Positions 24,644 to 33,499 of a DNA stretch of 64,000 nucleotides are shown piece after piece. The notes beneath the pieces are model-generated. The model was not told the DNA's origin, made no database searches, and saw nothing but the letters and a program-made list of their open reading frames with translations. The number at the start of each line of letters is the position of its first letter. The stretch's first letter is position 1. This DNA is from Pseudomonas canadensis (GTDB lineage Bacteria > Pseudomonadota > Gammaproteobacteria > Pseudomonadales > Pseudomonadaceae), in assembly GCF_000503215.1 (NCBI RefSeq), contig NZ_AYTD01000017.1, positions 62,001 to 126,000 on the forward strand, written 5' to 3'. Both the position numbers and the translations under genes were made by a program.

Positions 24644-25618
24644 ATGGCCCACCCGTTTGAAACACTCACGCCCGACCTGGTGCTCGACGCTGTCGAAAGC
24701 ATCGGTTTCCTCAGCGATGCTCGCGTTCTGGCGCTCAACAGCTACGAAAACCGCGTTTATCAAGTGGGCATCGAAGACTCCGAGCCACTGATTGCCAAGT
24801 TCTACCGCCCGCAGCGCTGGACCAACGAGGCGATCCTCGAAGAACACCGCTTCACCTTCGAACTGGCCGAATGCGAAGTGCCGGTGGTCGCGCCCCTAAT
24901 CCACAACGGCGAAAGCCTGTTCGAACATGCCGGGTTCCGCTTCACCTTGTTCCCCCGCCGTGGCGGCCGTGCGCCGGAGCCGGGCAATCTCGACCAACTG
25001 TATCGCCTTGGGCAATTGCTCGGCCGTTTGCATGCGGTGGGCTCCACCCGCCCGTTCGAACACCGCGAAGCCTTGGGCGTGAAGAACTTCGGCCACGATT
25101 CCCTCACCACGTTGCTGGAAGGCAATTTCATCCCCAAGAGTCTGCTGCCGGCCTACGAGTCCGTGGCACGCGACCTGCTCAAGCGTGTGGAAGAGGTGTA
25201 CAAAGCCACGCCGCACAAAAACATCCGCATGCACGGCGATTGCCACCCCGGCAACATGATGTGCCGTGACGAGATGTTCCACATCGTCGACCTGGATGAC
25301 TGCCGCATGGGCCCGGCGGTGCAGGACCTGTGGATGATGCTCGCCGGCGATCGTCAGGAATGCCTGGGGCAACTGTCAGAATTGATGGACGGCTACCAGG
25401 AATTCCATGACTTCGACCCGCGTGAACTGGCACTGATCGAACCCCTGCGCGCCTTGCGCCTGATGCACTACAGCGCCTGGCTGGCACGGCGCTGGGACGA
25501 CCCGGCGTTCCCCCACAGCTTCCCGTGGTTTGGCAGCGAGCGTTATTGGGGCGATCAGGTGTTGGCGTTGCGTGAGCAACTCTCGGCCCTGAATGAAGAA
25601 CCCCTGAAACTCTTCTGA
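24644..25618 (+). CDS. srkA: Stress response kinase A (YihE/RdoA family)
   Basis: The 324-residue protein starts MAHPFETLTPDLVLDAVESI. It has a choline/aminoglycoside-kinase-like fold: the lysine strand in PLIAKFYRPQRWT, catalytic MHGDCHPGNMM, and the metal-binding HIVDLDDCRMGPAVQDLW. SrkA is a Ser/Thr kinase that protects E. coli from stress-induced death. I chose the ATG at 24644 because GGAG lies 6 nt upstream; an open frame continues back to 24506, but that runs through the REP element and cannot be genic. Length matches E. coli SrkA (328 aa). Confidence 0.93.
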   Translation: MAHPFETLTPDLVLDAVESIGFLSDARVLALNSYENRVYQVGIEDSEPLIAKFYRPQRWTNEAILEEHRFTFELAECEVPVVAPLIHNGESLFEHAGFRFTLFPRRGGRAPEPGNLDQLYRLGQLLGRLHAVGSTRPFEHREALGVKNFGHDSLTTLLEGNFIPKSLLPAYESVARDLLKRVEEVYKATPHKNIRMHGDCHPGNMMCRDEMFHIVDLDDCRMGPAVQDLWMMLAGDRQECLGQLSELMDGYQEFHDFDPRELALIEPLRALRLMHYSAWLARRWDDPAFPHSFPWFGSERYWGDQVLALREQLSALNEEPLKLF

Positions 25619-25626
25619 CAGCTTCT

Positions 25627-25717
25627 CTGTGGGAGCCGAGCTTGCCCGCGATGCATGCGCCTCGGTTTTGCAGGAGTACCGAGGTGATGCTATCGCGGGC
25701 AAGCCCGGCTCCCACAG
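25627..25717. repeat. REP inverted-repeat pair
   Basis: CTGTGGGAGCCGAGCTTGCC at the left and GCAAGCCCGGCTCCCACAG at the right enclose about 50 nt, between srkA and rarD. Confidence 0.83.
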
Positions 25718-25789
25718 AAAGCAGATCCCATTGCCTGAGAAATATCCTTACAATCGCGCTTTGTTAGCTGCCTAAGCAAGGATTCTGCA

Positions 25790-26674
25790 ATGCAAGCCGC
25801 CAACCCTCGCAAGGGGTACATCCTGGGCCTGAGCGCCTACGTCATCTGGGGTCTGTTCCCGCTCTACTTCAAAGCCATCGCCAGCGTACCCGCCGCCGAG
25901 ATCATCGTGCACCGCGTGTTGTGGTCGGCGCTGTTCGGCGGTTTGCTGTTGATGATATGGAAGCATCCCGGCTGGTTCCGCGAGTTGCGCGACAACCCCA
26001 AGCGCCTGGCGATCCTAGCCCTCAGCGGGTCGTTGATTGCGGGTAACTGGCTGACGTATGTGTGGTCGGTGAATACCGGGCGCATGCTGGAGGCGAGCCT
26101 GGGTTACTACATCAACCCGTTGGTGAACGTGGTGCTGGGCATGCTGATCCTGGGTGAGCGCCTGCGCCGCTTGCAGTGGGTCGCCGTCGGGCTGGCAGCG
26201 GTGGGTGTGGCGCAACAGGTCTGGCAGGTCGGCAGCTTGCCGTGGGTGTCGCTGGTGCTGGCGTTGACCTTTGGTTTCTACGGGCTGATCCGCAAGCAGG
26301 CGCCGGTCAAGGCGCTGCCGGGGCTGGTGGTGGAAACCTGGATGCTGGTGCCGATTGCAATTGCCTGGCTGCTGTTCAACCCAACCGCCCATAGCGCGCA
26401 AATGGCGTTCTGGAGTACGTCCGAAGCCTGGTGGCTGGTGGCGGCCGGCCCGGTGACGCTGATCCCGCTGGTGTGTTTCAACGCCGCCGCACGGCATTTG
26501 CCCTACACCGCATTGGGCTTTTTGCAGTACGTCGCACCGACCCTGGTGTTGCTGGAAGCCGTGCTGCTGTTCGGCGAACACCTGGCACCGAGCACCCTGA
26601 CCGCCTTCGCCTTCATCTGGGCGGGCCTGGTGGTGTACAGCGTGGATATCTGGCTCAGCGCGCGCAAACGCTGA
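25790..26674 (+). CDS. rarD: RarD, EamA-family transporter
   Basis: The 294-residue membrane protein begins MQAANPRKGYILGLSAYVIW and continues GLFPLYFKAIASVPAAEI, the RarD signature. About ten hydrophobic segments form two EamA repeats. RarD homologues are named for a chloramphenicol-sensitivity phenotype, but the substrate is not established. The gene is separated from srkA by a REP element. A stem-loop with 11-bp arms lies 20 nt after its stop. Confidence 0.9.
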   Translation: MQAANPRKGYILGLSAYVIWGLFPLYFKAIASVPAAEIIVHRVLWSALFGGLLLMIWKHPGWFRELRDNPKRLAILALSGSLIAGNWLTYVWSVNTGRMLEASLGYYINPLVNVVLGMLILGERLRRLQWVAVGLAAVGVAQQVWQVGSLPWVSLVLALTFGFYGLIRKQAPVKALPGLVVETWMLVPIAIAWLLFNPTAHSAQMAFWSTSEAWWLVAAGPVTLIPLVCFNAAARHLPYTALGFLQYVAPTLVLLEAVLLFGEHLAPSTLTAFAFIWAGLVVYSVDIWLSARKR

Positions 26675-26693
26675 TCAAATAACGTACAAACCT

Positions 26694-26722
26694 CTGCAAG
26701 CCACAGCGGGCGTGGCTTGCAG
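26694..26722. repeat. Perfect 11-bp inverted repeat after rarD
   Basis: CTGCAAGCCAC and GTGGCTTGCAG flank a 7-nt loop. There is no T-tract on either side, so it is a stable RNA or DNA hairpin without classic terminator features. It may still slow polymerase or protect the rarD mRNA end. Confidence 0.6.
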
Positions 26723-26737
26723 GCATCCACCCCAAGG

Positions 26738-26858
26738 TTATCCACAACCTGATCCCCGCCATTTGTGCACAAGCTTTTGAAATTGCTCGTTTTTTGCTCA
26801 GATGCCAGAGAAGCCCGGCCGGCGTGGCCTGGCGCCGGGTCTCTACAGGTTATCCACA
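26738..26858. promoter_or_regulatory. Two perfect DnaA boxes (TTATCCACA) in the rarD-gcvR gap
   Basis: TTATCCACA occurs exactly at 26738-26746 and 26850-26858, in the same orientation, 112 nt apart. A palindrome TTGTGCACAA (26763-26772) lies between them and resembles a degenerate box. Two strict consensus boxes in one short intergenic region are unlikely by chance in GC-rich DNA. They could titrate DnaA or control gcvR. Confidence 0.55.
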
Positions 26859-26897
26859 GGCCCATGCAAGATTTCCATGCATAACCCTGTGGGCAGA

Positions 26898-27410
26898 TCA
26901 TTCCTCGTGGTGCAGTTCCACCATCAAGTCATCGGCCAGGGTTTCCAGGGACAACTGCAAGGTATCCAGGGATAACGCGGCCGGCACCTGCAACAGTGCC
27001 TCGGCGGTAAACAACGGATCACCGCTCATAGGGGCCGGGCGCACATCGGTGCTCAGACTCTCCAGGTTCACGCCCTGCTTGCTCAGCAGCGCGGTGATCT
27101 CGCGCACAATGCCTGCACGGTCATTGCCCACCAGCGTCATCATGATCGATTTGGAGGCCGAGGCCTGCCCGCTGCTGCCCTCGCCCACCAGCACGCGAAT
27201 GCCATGGGTGGATAAATCCTCCAACGCCCCGACCAATGCCTGACGGTGCTCTGTAGGAACACTGACCCGCAGGATCCCGGCAAATTGCCCGGCCATGTGC
27301 GCCATGCGGCTTTCCAGCCAGTTGCCACCGTGGGCGGCGATGTTCTGCGCGATGCGTTCAACCAGGCCGGGTTTGTCGGCAGCGATAATTGTGAGTACAA
27401 GATGGTCCAT
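26898..27410 (-). CDS. gcvR: GcvR-like ACT-domain regulator
   Basis: The 170-residue protein starts MDHLVLTIIAADKPGLVERI and has two ACT domains: residues 1-80 (with NWLESRMAHMAGQFAGILRV) and about 88-165 (MTLVGNDRAGIVREITALLS). GcvR binds glycine and holds the activator GcvA inactive in the absence of glycine, controlling the glycine cleavage system. No gcv structural genes are in this window, but the betaine/sarcosine cluster at 50-64 kb would produce glycine. The start ATG at 27410 follows GAGGG. Confidence 0.88.
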   Translation of the reverse strand: MDHLVLTIIAADKPGLVERIAQNIAAHGGNWLESRMAHMAGQFAGILRVSVPTEHRQALVGALEDLSTHGIRVLVGEGSSGQASASKSIMMTLVGNDRAGIVREITALLSKQGVNLESLSTDVRPAPMSGDPLFTAEALLQVPAALSLDTLQLSLETLADDLMVELHHEE

Positions 27411-27676
27411 GGCAACGCCCTCTGGAATTCAATCTACAAGGTGGACCCGAAGGCCCTCGATAACAAATCGTGTACCGTTTTTATATTTATCTGGAACAAT
27501 CCAATAGTTTTTTGAGAACATCCGGTTCTCCGCTGTGACCGTACGACCAAAGTGGGTCGCTAAACGACGTATTTAGTCTAATTTTCACAACCGCAAGTCA
27601 TCATGTAGTATGCGCAACCTGGCACTACATAATGAAAATCTAAAAAGCGCTTAAGCTGTGCAGAGTGAGGCAAGCA

Positions 27677-29854
27677 ATGACTGAACACGTTCAAGTCGGT
27701 GGCCTGCAGGTCGCCAAAGTCCTGTTCGACTTCGTGAACAACGAAGCCATTCCCGGCACCGGCATCACTGCCGACCAGTTCTGGGCCGGTGCCGACAAGG
27801 TCATCCACGACCTGGCACCGAAGAACAAAGCCCTACTCGCCAAACGCGACGATTTCCAAGCGCGGATCGATACCTGGCACCAGACCCACGCAGGCCAGGC
27901 ACACGACCCGGTGGCTTACAAAGCCTTCCTGCAAGACATCGGATACCTGCTGCCAGAAGCCGCAGACTTCCAGGCCACGACCCAAAACGTCGATGACGAG
28001 ATCGCCCGCATGGCAGGCCCGCAGTTGGTGGTGCCGGTGATGAACGCCCGCTTCGCCCTCAACGCCTCGAACGCGCGGTGGGGCTCGCTGTACGACGCGC
28101 TGTATGGCACCGACGCCATCAGCGAGGCCGACGGCGCCGAGAAGGGCCAGGGCTACAACAAGGTGCGTGGCGACAAGGTGATTGCCTTTGCCCGTGCCTT
28201 CCTCGATGAAGCCGCACCGCTCAGCGCCGGCAGCCACGTCGATTCGACCGGCTACAAGATCGTCGATGGCACGCTGATCGTCAGCCTCAAGGGCGGCAGC
28301 AACAGCGGCCTGCGCGACGACGCACAGTTGATCGGTTTCCAGGGCCCTGCGGCTGAGCCGATTGCGATCCTGCTGAAACACAATGGCCTGCACTTCGAAA
28401 TCCAGATCGACGCCAGCACCCCGGTCGGCCAGACCGACGCCGCCGGCGTCAAAGACGTGCTGATGGAAGCCGCGCTGACCACCATCATGGACTGCGAAGA
28501 CTCCGTCGCCGCCGTCGATGCCGACGACAAAGTGGTGATCTACCGCAACTGGCTCGGCCTGATGAAGGGCGACCTGGCCGAAGAAGTGGCCAAGGGCGGC
28601 AAGACCTTCACCCGCACCATGAACGCCGACCGCGTTTATACCGGTGTGGATGGCCAGGACGTGACGCTGCACGGTCGTTCGCTGCTGTTCGTGCGCAACG
28701 TGGGTCACCTGATGACCATCGATGCGATCCTCGACAAAGACGGCAACGAAGTGCCGGAAGGCATCCTCGACGGCCTGGTCACCAGCCTCGCCGCCACACA
28801 CAGCCTCAACGGCAATAACAGCCGCAAGAACAGTCGCACCGGCTCCGTGTACATCGTTAAGCCGAAGATGCACGGCCCGGAAGAAGCCGCGTTCACCAAC
28901 GAGCTGTTCGGCCGCATCGAAGACGTGCTGAACCTGCCGCGCAACACACTGAAAGTCGGGATCATGGACGAGGAACGCCGCACCACGGTCAACCTCAAGG
29001 CATGCATCAAGGCCGCCAGCGAGCGCGTGGTGTTTATCAACACCGGCTTCCTTGACCGTACCGGCGACGAGATCCACACCTCCATGGAAGCCGGCGCGAT
29101 GGTGCGCAAGGCGGCGATGAAGGCAGAAAAATGGATCGGCGCCTACGAAAACTGGAACGTCGATATCGGTTTGAGCACTGGCCTGCAAGGTCGTGCGCAG
29201 ATCGGTAAAGGCATGTGGGCCATGCCCGACCTGATGGCGGCGATGCTCGAACAGAAAATCGCCCACCCACTGGCCGGCGCCAACACCGCCTGGGTGCCGT
29301 CGCCAACCGCCGCCGCGCTGCACGCGTTGCATTACCACAAGGTCGACGTATTCGCCCGCCAGGCCGAACTGGCCAAGCGTGAGCGTGCGTCGGTGGACGA
29401 CATCCTGACCATTCCTCTGGCCAGCAATACCGATTGGTCCGACGAAGAGATCCGCAACGAGCTGGACAACAACGCTCAGGGCATCCTGGGTTATGTGGTC
29501 CGTTGGATCGACCAGGGCGTCGGTTGTTCGAAAGTGCCGGACATCAATGACGTCGGCCTGATGGAAGACCGCGCCACCCTGCGTATCTCCAGCCAGCACA
29601 TCGCCAACTGGCTGCGCCACGGCGTTGTCACTCAGGATCAGGTGATGGAAAGCCTCAAGCGCATGGCCCCGGTGGTGGACCGCCAGAACGCCGGGGACAA
29701 GCTGTACCGCCCGCTGGCCCCGGATTTCGACAGCAACATCGCGTTCCAGGCAGCGGTGGAGTTGGTGATTGAAGGGACCAAGCAACCTAACGGGTATACC
29801 GAGCCGGTGTTGCACCGTCGGCGTCGGGAGTTCAAGGCTAAGAACGGCCTGTAA
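27677..29854 (+). CDS. glcB: Malate synthase G
   Basis: GlcB condenses glyoxylate with acetyl-CoA to malate in the glyoxylate shunt and for growth on C2 compounds. The 725-residue length is that of isoform G. Recognisable pieces include MDCEDSVAAVDADDKV (catalytic region), RNVGHLMTIDAILDKDG, VGIMDEERRTTVNLKACI, and INTGFLDRTGDEIHTSMEAG. I chose the ATG at 27677 (MTEHVQVGG) because GAGG lies 7 nt upstream; a GTG four codons earlier is less likely. It is a single-gene unit followed by a strong terminator. Confidence 0.97.
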   Translation: MTEHVQVGGLQVAKVLFDFVNNEAIPGTGITADQFWAGADKVIHDLAPKNKALLAKRDDFQARIDTWHQTHAGQAHDPVAYKAFLQDIGYLLPEAADFQATTQNVDDEIARMAGPQLVVPVMNARFALNASNARWGSLYDALYGTDAISEADGAEKGQGYNKVRGDKVIAFARAFLDEAAPLSAGSHVDSTGYKIVDGTLIVSLKGGSNSGLRDDAQLIGFQGPAAEPIAILLKHNGLHFEIQIDASTPVGQTDAAGVKDVLMEAALTTIMDCEDSVAAVDADDKVVIYRNWLGLMKGDLAEEVAKGGKTFTRTMNADRVYTGVDGQDVTLHGRSLLFVRNVGHLMTIDAILDKDGNEVPEGILDGLVTSLAATHSLNGNNSRKNSRTGSVYIVKPKMHGPEEAAFTNELFGRIEDVLNLPRNTLKVGIMDEERRTTVNLKACIKAASERVVFINTGFLDRTGDEIHTSMEAGAMVRKAAMKAEKWIGAYENWNVDIGLSTGLQGRAQIGKGMWAMPDLMAAMLEQKIAHPLAGANTAWVPSPTAAALHALHYHKVDVFARQAELAKRERASVDDILTIPLASNTDWSDEEIRNELDNNAQGILGYVVRWIDQGVGCSKVPDINDVGLMEDRATLRISSQHIANWLRHGVVTQDQVMESLKRMAPVVDRQNAGDKLYRPLAPDFDSNIAFQAAVELVIEGTKQPNGYTEPVLHRRRREFKAKNGL

Positions 29855-29861
29855 ATGAAAA

Positions 29862-29891
29862 AGCCCTGATCACACGATCAGGGCTTTTTTT
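29862..29891. terminator. Bidirectional terminator after glcB
   Basis: AGCCCTGATC and GATCAGGGCT pair perfectly around ACAC. A run of seven T follows on the plus strand and an A-rich run precedes, so it serves both glcB and the converging response regulator gene. Confidence 0.9.
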
Positions 29892-29904
29892 ATGCACCGG
29901 AGTT

Positions 29905-30372
29905 TTACTGCGCCATCCCCAACTCCCGCTTCACCAGCTTCGCCAACTTCACGCTATCAATGGGCTTGAGCAAGAAGTCCACCACACTCAAATGCATGGC
30001 ATCAATCACGTCCGGCGCCTCGGCATCCCCCGACATGATGATGATCGGCAGCGCCGCACGCGTAGATTCACGCACTTGTCGGATCAGCTCCAGGCCGTTG
30101 CTGGGCGCCATGCGCAGGTCGGTGATCAGCAAACCGATGGAGCTGCTCGACTTCAACAAATCCCACGCCGCCTCACCACTGTCGGCGGTCATGCAGCGAA
30201 TACCGTCCAGCCCCAGGATTTCCGCCAGCAGTTCGCGCGCATCCTTGTCGTCGTCAACAATCAACACGCGTTGTGGCGGTAAATCAGGCTCCAGCATCAC
30301 GGCGCTCAGCGCCTCGCGCTCGGCATCACTCAAAATATCGTGGTCGGACATACGGTTCTCAGCAGTTCTCAT
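29905..30372 (-). CDS. Stand-alone response regulator receiver protein
   Basis: The ~155-residue protein is a CheY-like receiver with a short N-terminal extension. It has acidic residues in RVLIVDDDKDARELL, the phospho-acceptor Asp in LLITDLRMAPSNGLEL, Ser in IIIMSGDAEAPDV and Lys in VDFLLKPIDSVKL. There is no output domain. The start is uncertain: ATG at 30372 has GGGAGA just upstream, ATG at 30351 is an alternative giving 148 residues. It is divergent from the cNMP/CBS/DUF294 gene. No histidine kinase is adjacent, so its partner is unknown. Confidence 0.85.
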   Translation of the reverse strand: MRTAENRMSDHDILSDAEREALSAVMLEPDLPPQRVLIVDDDKDARELLAEILGLDGIRCMTADSGEAAWDLLKSSSSIGLLITDLRMAPSNGLELIRQVRESTRAALPIIIMSGDAEAPDVIDAMHLSVVDFLLKPIDSVKLAKLVKRELGMAQ

Positions 30373-30558
30373 CAATCTCCCAGCACACTCGTCAGACATC
30401 TGCGGAAGGGCGTTCAATGTGCACTTCGTCGGAAAGTTTGCCTAGTGGGCGTTCTACGGGTTTTGGACGATATTCATGTAAGGTTTTTCCCTAGGTTTGT
30501 ACCCTTTGTATCGACCTAGACTTACGTCCAATGGGCACCCGCTGCACAGGAGTCGACC

Positions 30559-32520
30559 ATGGGGGACGATAACGACAAAAAATCTGCGGTCATTGTTATG
30601 AGTAAAGCTGATGCCTTCGCCCAGGCGGGGAAAACTGCTGTATTGCAAAATATCCACGGCACCCTGCAATTCCTGCAACGCTTCCCGCCGTTCAACCAGA
30701 TGGAAAACGCCCACTTGGCGTTTTTGGTGGAGCAGTGCCAGTTACGCTTCTATGGCCCCGGCGACAGCATCCTCAAACCCTCGGGCGGGCCGGTAGAGCA
30801 CTTTTATATCGTCAAGCAGGGCCGGGTCGTCGGTGAGCGGCCGGACAGCGCCGAAACCACCTTCGAAATCACCACCGGCGAGTGCTTTCCCCTGGCCGCG
30901 TTGCTGGGCGAACGGGCGACCCGCACCGAGCACAAGGCCGCCGAAGACACCTTCTGCCTGCAACTGAACAAACCGGCGTTCATCAAGCTGTTCGCACTCT
31001 CCAGCCCGTTTCGCGATTTTGCCCTGCGAGGCGTCAGCAGCCTGTTGGACCAGGTGAATCAGCAGGTGCAGCAAAAAGCGGTGGAAACCCTCGGCACTCA
31101 ATACTCCCTGAACACGCGGCTCGGCGAGTTGGCCATGCGCCATCCTGTCACGTGCAGCCCCGCCACGCCGCTGCGCGAAGCCGTCACGTTGATGCATGAG
31201 CAGCAGGTTGGCAGCATCGTGATCGTGGATGAACACAAGGCGCCCCTTGGGATTTTCACCCTGCGCGACCTGCGCCAAGTGGTGGCCGATGGCACCAGCG
31301 ATTTCAACCAGGGCATCGAAGGGCATATGACCCAGGCGCCCTTCTTCCTGACGCCGGACCACAGCGCTTTCGACGCGGCAATCGCCATGACCGAGCGGCA
31401 TATCGCCCACGTCTGCCTGGTCAAGGACCAGCGTCTGTGCGGCGTGGTGTCCGAGCGCGATCTGTTTTCCCTGCAACGCGTGGACCTGGTGCACCTGGCG
31501 CGCACCATCCGCAATGCGCCGAGGGTGGACAACTTGGTGGCGATTCGCGGCGAGATCGGCCAGTTGGTGGAGCGCATGCTGGCCCATGGTGCCTCGTCCA
31601 CCCAGATCACCCACATCATTACGCTGCTCAATGATCACACCGTGTGCCGGGTGATCGAACTGACCCTGGCCGAAAAAGGCGACCCCGGCGTGCCGTTCAG
31701 TTGGTTGTGCTTTGGCAGCGAAGGCCGCCGCGAGCAGACGCTGTACACCGACCAGGACAACGGCATCCTGTTTGACGCCAAGGACGCGGCCGAAGCGGCG
31801 GCGATCCGAGGCCGGTTGTTGCCGCTGGCGCAACAGATCAATCAAAGTCTGGCGCTATGTGGGTTCAGCCTGTGCAAAGGCAACATCATGGCCGGCAACC
31901 CAGAGTTGTGCCTATCGCGGGCGGAATGGGCGCGGCGGTTTGCAGCGTTTATCCGCGAGGCGACGCCAGAGAATCTGCTCGGCTCCAGCATCTATTTCGA
32001 TCTGCGTGTGGTGTGGGGCGATGAGCGTGGCTGCGAGCAATTGCGCCAAGGCATTCTCGACCAAGTGGCGGACAACCGGTTGTTCCAGCGCATGCTGGCC
32101 GAAAACGCGTTGCGCCAGCGGCCACCCGTAGGACGCTTCCGCGAATTTGTACTCACACGTAAAGGTGGCGAAAAAGCCACGCTCGACCTCAAGGTGCAGG
32201 GCCTGACCCCCTTTGTCGACGGCGCGCGCCTGTTGGCCCTGGCCAATGGTATTCACGCCAACAACACCTTGGAGCGCCTGCGCCAGTTGGTGGTCAAGGA
32301 GGTGATTGAGCCGCTGGACGGTGCTGCGTATGAAGAGGCCTACCACTTTATCCAGCAGACCCGTATGCAACAGCACCAACTGCAAACCCGCGAGAACCAG
32401 CCGTACTCCAACCGTGTCGATCCTGACAGCCTCAACCACCTGGACCGGCGCATCCTACGTGAATCCCTGCGCCAGGCCCAACGCCTGCAAAGCAGCCTGA
32501 CATTGCGGTACCAGCTGTGA
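30559..32520 (+). CDS. cNMP-binding/CBS/DUF294 nucleotidyltransferase-like protein
   Basis: The 653-residue protein has four parts: a cyclic-nucleotide-binding-like beta-roll (about 45-150, YGPGDSILKPSGGPVEHFYI), a pair of CBS domains (about 180-300, MHEQQVGSIVIVDEHKAPLG and AHVCLVKDQRLCGVVSERDL), a DUF294 nucleotidyltransferase domain (about 310-450, CFGSEGRREQTLYTDQDNGI with the GS...D.D pattern) and a C-terminal helical domain. Relatives in E. coli (GlnD-like fold) suggest it uridylylates or adenylylates a protein, but the target is unknown. The ATG at 30559 follows GGAG. The downstream exonuclease overlaps by 4 nt. Confidence 0.87.
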   Translation: MGDDNDKKSAVIVMSKADAFAQAGKTAVLQNIHGTLQFLQRFPPFNQMENAHLAFLVEQCQLRFYGPGDSILKPSGGPVEHFYIVKQGRVVGERPDSAETTFEITTGECFPLAALLGERATRTEHKAAEDTFCLQLNKPAFIKLFALSSPFRDFALRGVSSLLDQVNQQVQQKAVETLGTQYSLNTRLGELAMRHPVTCSPATPLREAVTLMHEQQVGSIVIVDEHKAPLGIFTLRDLRQVVADGTSDFNQGIEGHMTQAPFFLTPDHSAFDAAIAMTERHIAHVCLVKDQRLCGVVSERDLFSLQRVDLVHLARTIRNAPRVDNLVAIRGEIGQLVERMLAHGASSTQITHIITLLNDHTVCRVIELTLAEKGDPGVPFSWLCFGSEGRREQTLYTDQDNGILFDAKDAAEAAAIRGRLLPLAQQINQSLALCGFSLCKGNIMAGNPELCLSRAEWARRFAAFIREATPENLLGSSIYFDLRVVWGDERGCEQLRQGILDQVADNRLFQRMLAENALRQRPPVGRFREFVLTRKGGEKATLDLKVQGLTPFVDGARLLALANGIHANNTLERLRQLVVKEVIEPLDGAAYEEAYHFIQQTRMQQHQLQTRENQPYSNRVDPDSLNHLDRRILRESLRQAQRLQSSLTLRYQL

Positions 32521-33224
32521 GCTTGTTCAACTGGCTGCGCAAGAAAAAGCCGGGGCTCGACAGCGCGCAACAACAGCGCCTGGCGCAGCTGCGCAAACCC
32601 ACGCCGCTGGGCGAAGACACCCTGCGCAGCCAGCGCTGGGTGGTGGTGGACCTGGAAACCAGCGGCCTCAACCTCAACCGTGACCAGGTGCTGTCCATCG
32701 GCGCGGTGGTGATCGAGGATGGCGCGGTGGATTTCTCGCAACTGTTCGAACGCACCTTGCAACGGGCTGAAACCAAACTCAGCCCCAGTGTGTTGATCCA
32801 CGGCCTCGGCCCCAGTGCGATTGCCGCCGGCAGCGATCCGGTCGACGCGTTACTGGACTTCATGGACTTTGTAGGCGACAGCCCATTGCTCGCCTTCCAT
32901 GCGCCATTCGATCAACACATGCTGTGTCGGGCGCTCAAGGACAGCCTGGGTTATCGCCTGGCCCATCCGTTTCTTGATGTTGCAGACATCGCCCCTCTGC
33001 TGTGCCCGGATGCGCATATCCGTGAAGCCGGGTTGGACGATTGGATCAACCACTTCCATCTGCACGTAGGCGAGCGCCATCACGCCAGCGCCGATGCCCT
33101 GGCCACGGCGGAGCTGATGCTGATCCTGTTCAGCCGCGCGCGCCAGCAACACATCGACACGCCACAGGCGCTGCAAGAGCGATTGAGCCAATGGAAACGG
33201 CGTCTGCGCGCGCCCTCTTTCTAA
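32517..33224 (+). CDS. DnaQ-like 3'-5' exonuclease (DEDDh)
   Basis: The 235-residue protein has the DEDDh exonuclease residues in VVVDLETSGLNLN (ExoI), AFHAPFDQHMLCRAL (ExoII) and HHASADALATAELM (ExoIII). Residues 1-40 form a basic extension (LFNWLRKKKPG). It is a stand-alone proofreading-type nuclease, not the DNA polymerase III epsilon subunit itself. It starts at a GTG whose GTGA overlaps the stop of the cNMP/CBS/DUF294 gene, so the two are co-translated. Such pairing is seen in other pseudomonads. Substrate unknown. Confidence 0.88.
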   Translation: MSLFNWLRKKKPGLDSAQQQRLAQLRKPTPLGEDTLRSQRWVVVDLETSGLNLNRDQVLSIGAVVIEDGAVDFSQLFERTLQRAETKLSPSVLIHGLGPSAIAAGSDPVDALLDFMDFVGDSPLLAFHAPFDQHMLCRALKDSLGYRLAHPFLDVADIAPLLCPDAHIREAGLDDWINHFHLHVGERHHASADALATAELMLILFSRARQQHIDTPQALQERLSQWKRRLRAPSF

Positions 33225-33254
33225 CGCCTCAGAACCCTGTGGTGACCGGGCTTG

Positions 33255-33390
33255 TTGTGGTGAGCGGGCTTGCCCCGCGCCGGGCTGCGAAGCGGCCCCT
33301 ATAAGACCACCGCATTTTTCCAGAGAGAACGCGGCGTCTGGTTTCAGGGCCGCTTCGCAGCCCAGCGCGGGGCAAGCCCGCTCACCACAA
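33255..33390. repeat. Extended REP inverted repeat
   Basis: The arms begin TTGTGGTGAGCGGGCTTGCC and end GGCAAGCCCGCTCACCACAA, and extend inward through CTGCGAAGCGGCCC and its complement GGGCCGCTTCGCAG. This variant is larger than the other REP pairs in the window and uses the TGAGCGGGCTTGCCCCGCG core type. Confidence 0.85.
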
Positions 33391-33449
33391 AAGCGACCCC
33401 CCCTCAAACCGACAGACGCCAATTGCGCCCACTCCACGGCTCTGACACA

Positions 33450-33468
33450 ATCGCGAATAATTCTCGTT
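33450..33468 (+). promoter_or_regulatory. Probable Fur box upstream of the ECF sigma gene
   Basis: The 19 nt with core GAATAATTCTC (33455-33465) and flanking GTT match about 15 of 19 positions of an AATGAGAATAATTCTCATT-type Fur box. It lies 31 nt before the sigma factor start, where Fur would control an iron-starvation sigma gene. Confidence 0.55.
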
Positions 33469-33499
33469 AGTTTAAACATCCCGTTTACTAGGTGATGCC

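Noticed and set aside
26738..26858. Chromosome replication origin
   Set aside because: Only two or three DnaA boxes, no AT-rich unwinding region and no dnaA/dnaN/gyrB neighbours; kept only as a DnaA-binding candidate.
27833..29815. 660-codon open frame opposite malate synthase G
   Set aside because: Same reason: complete overlap with glcB, no domain signature, no ribosome site of note.
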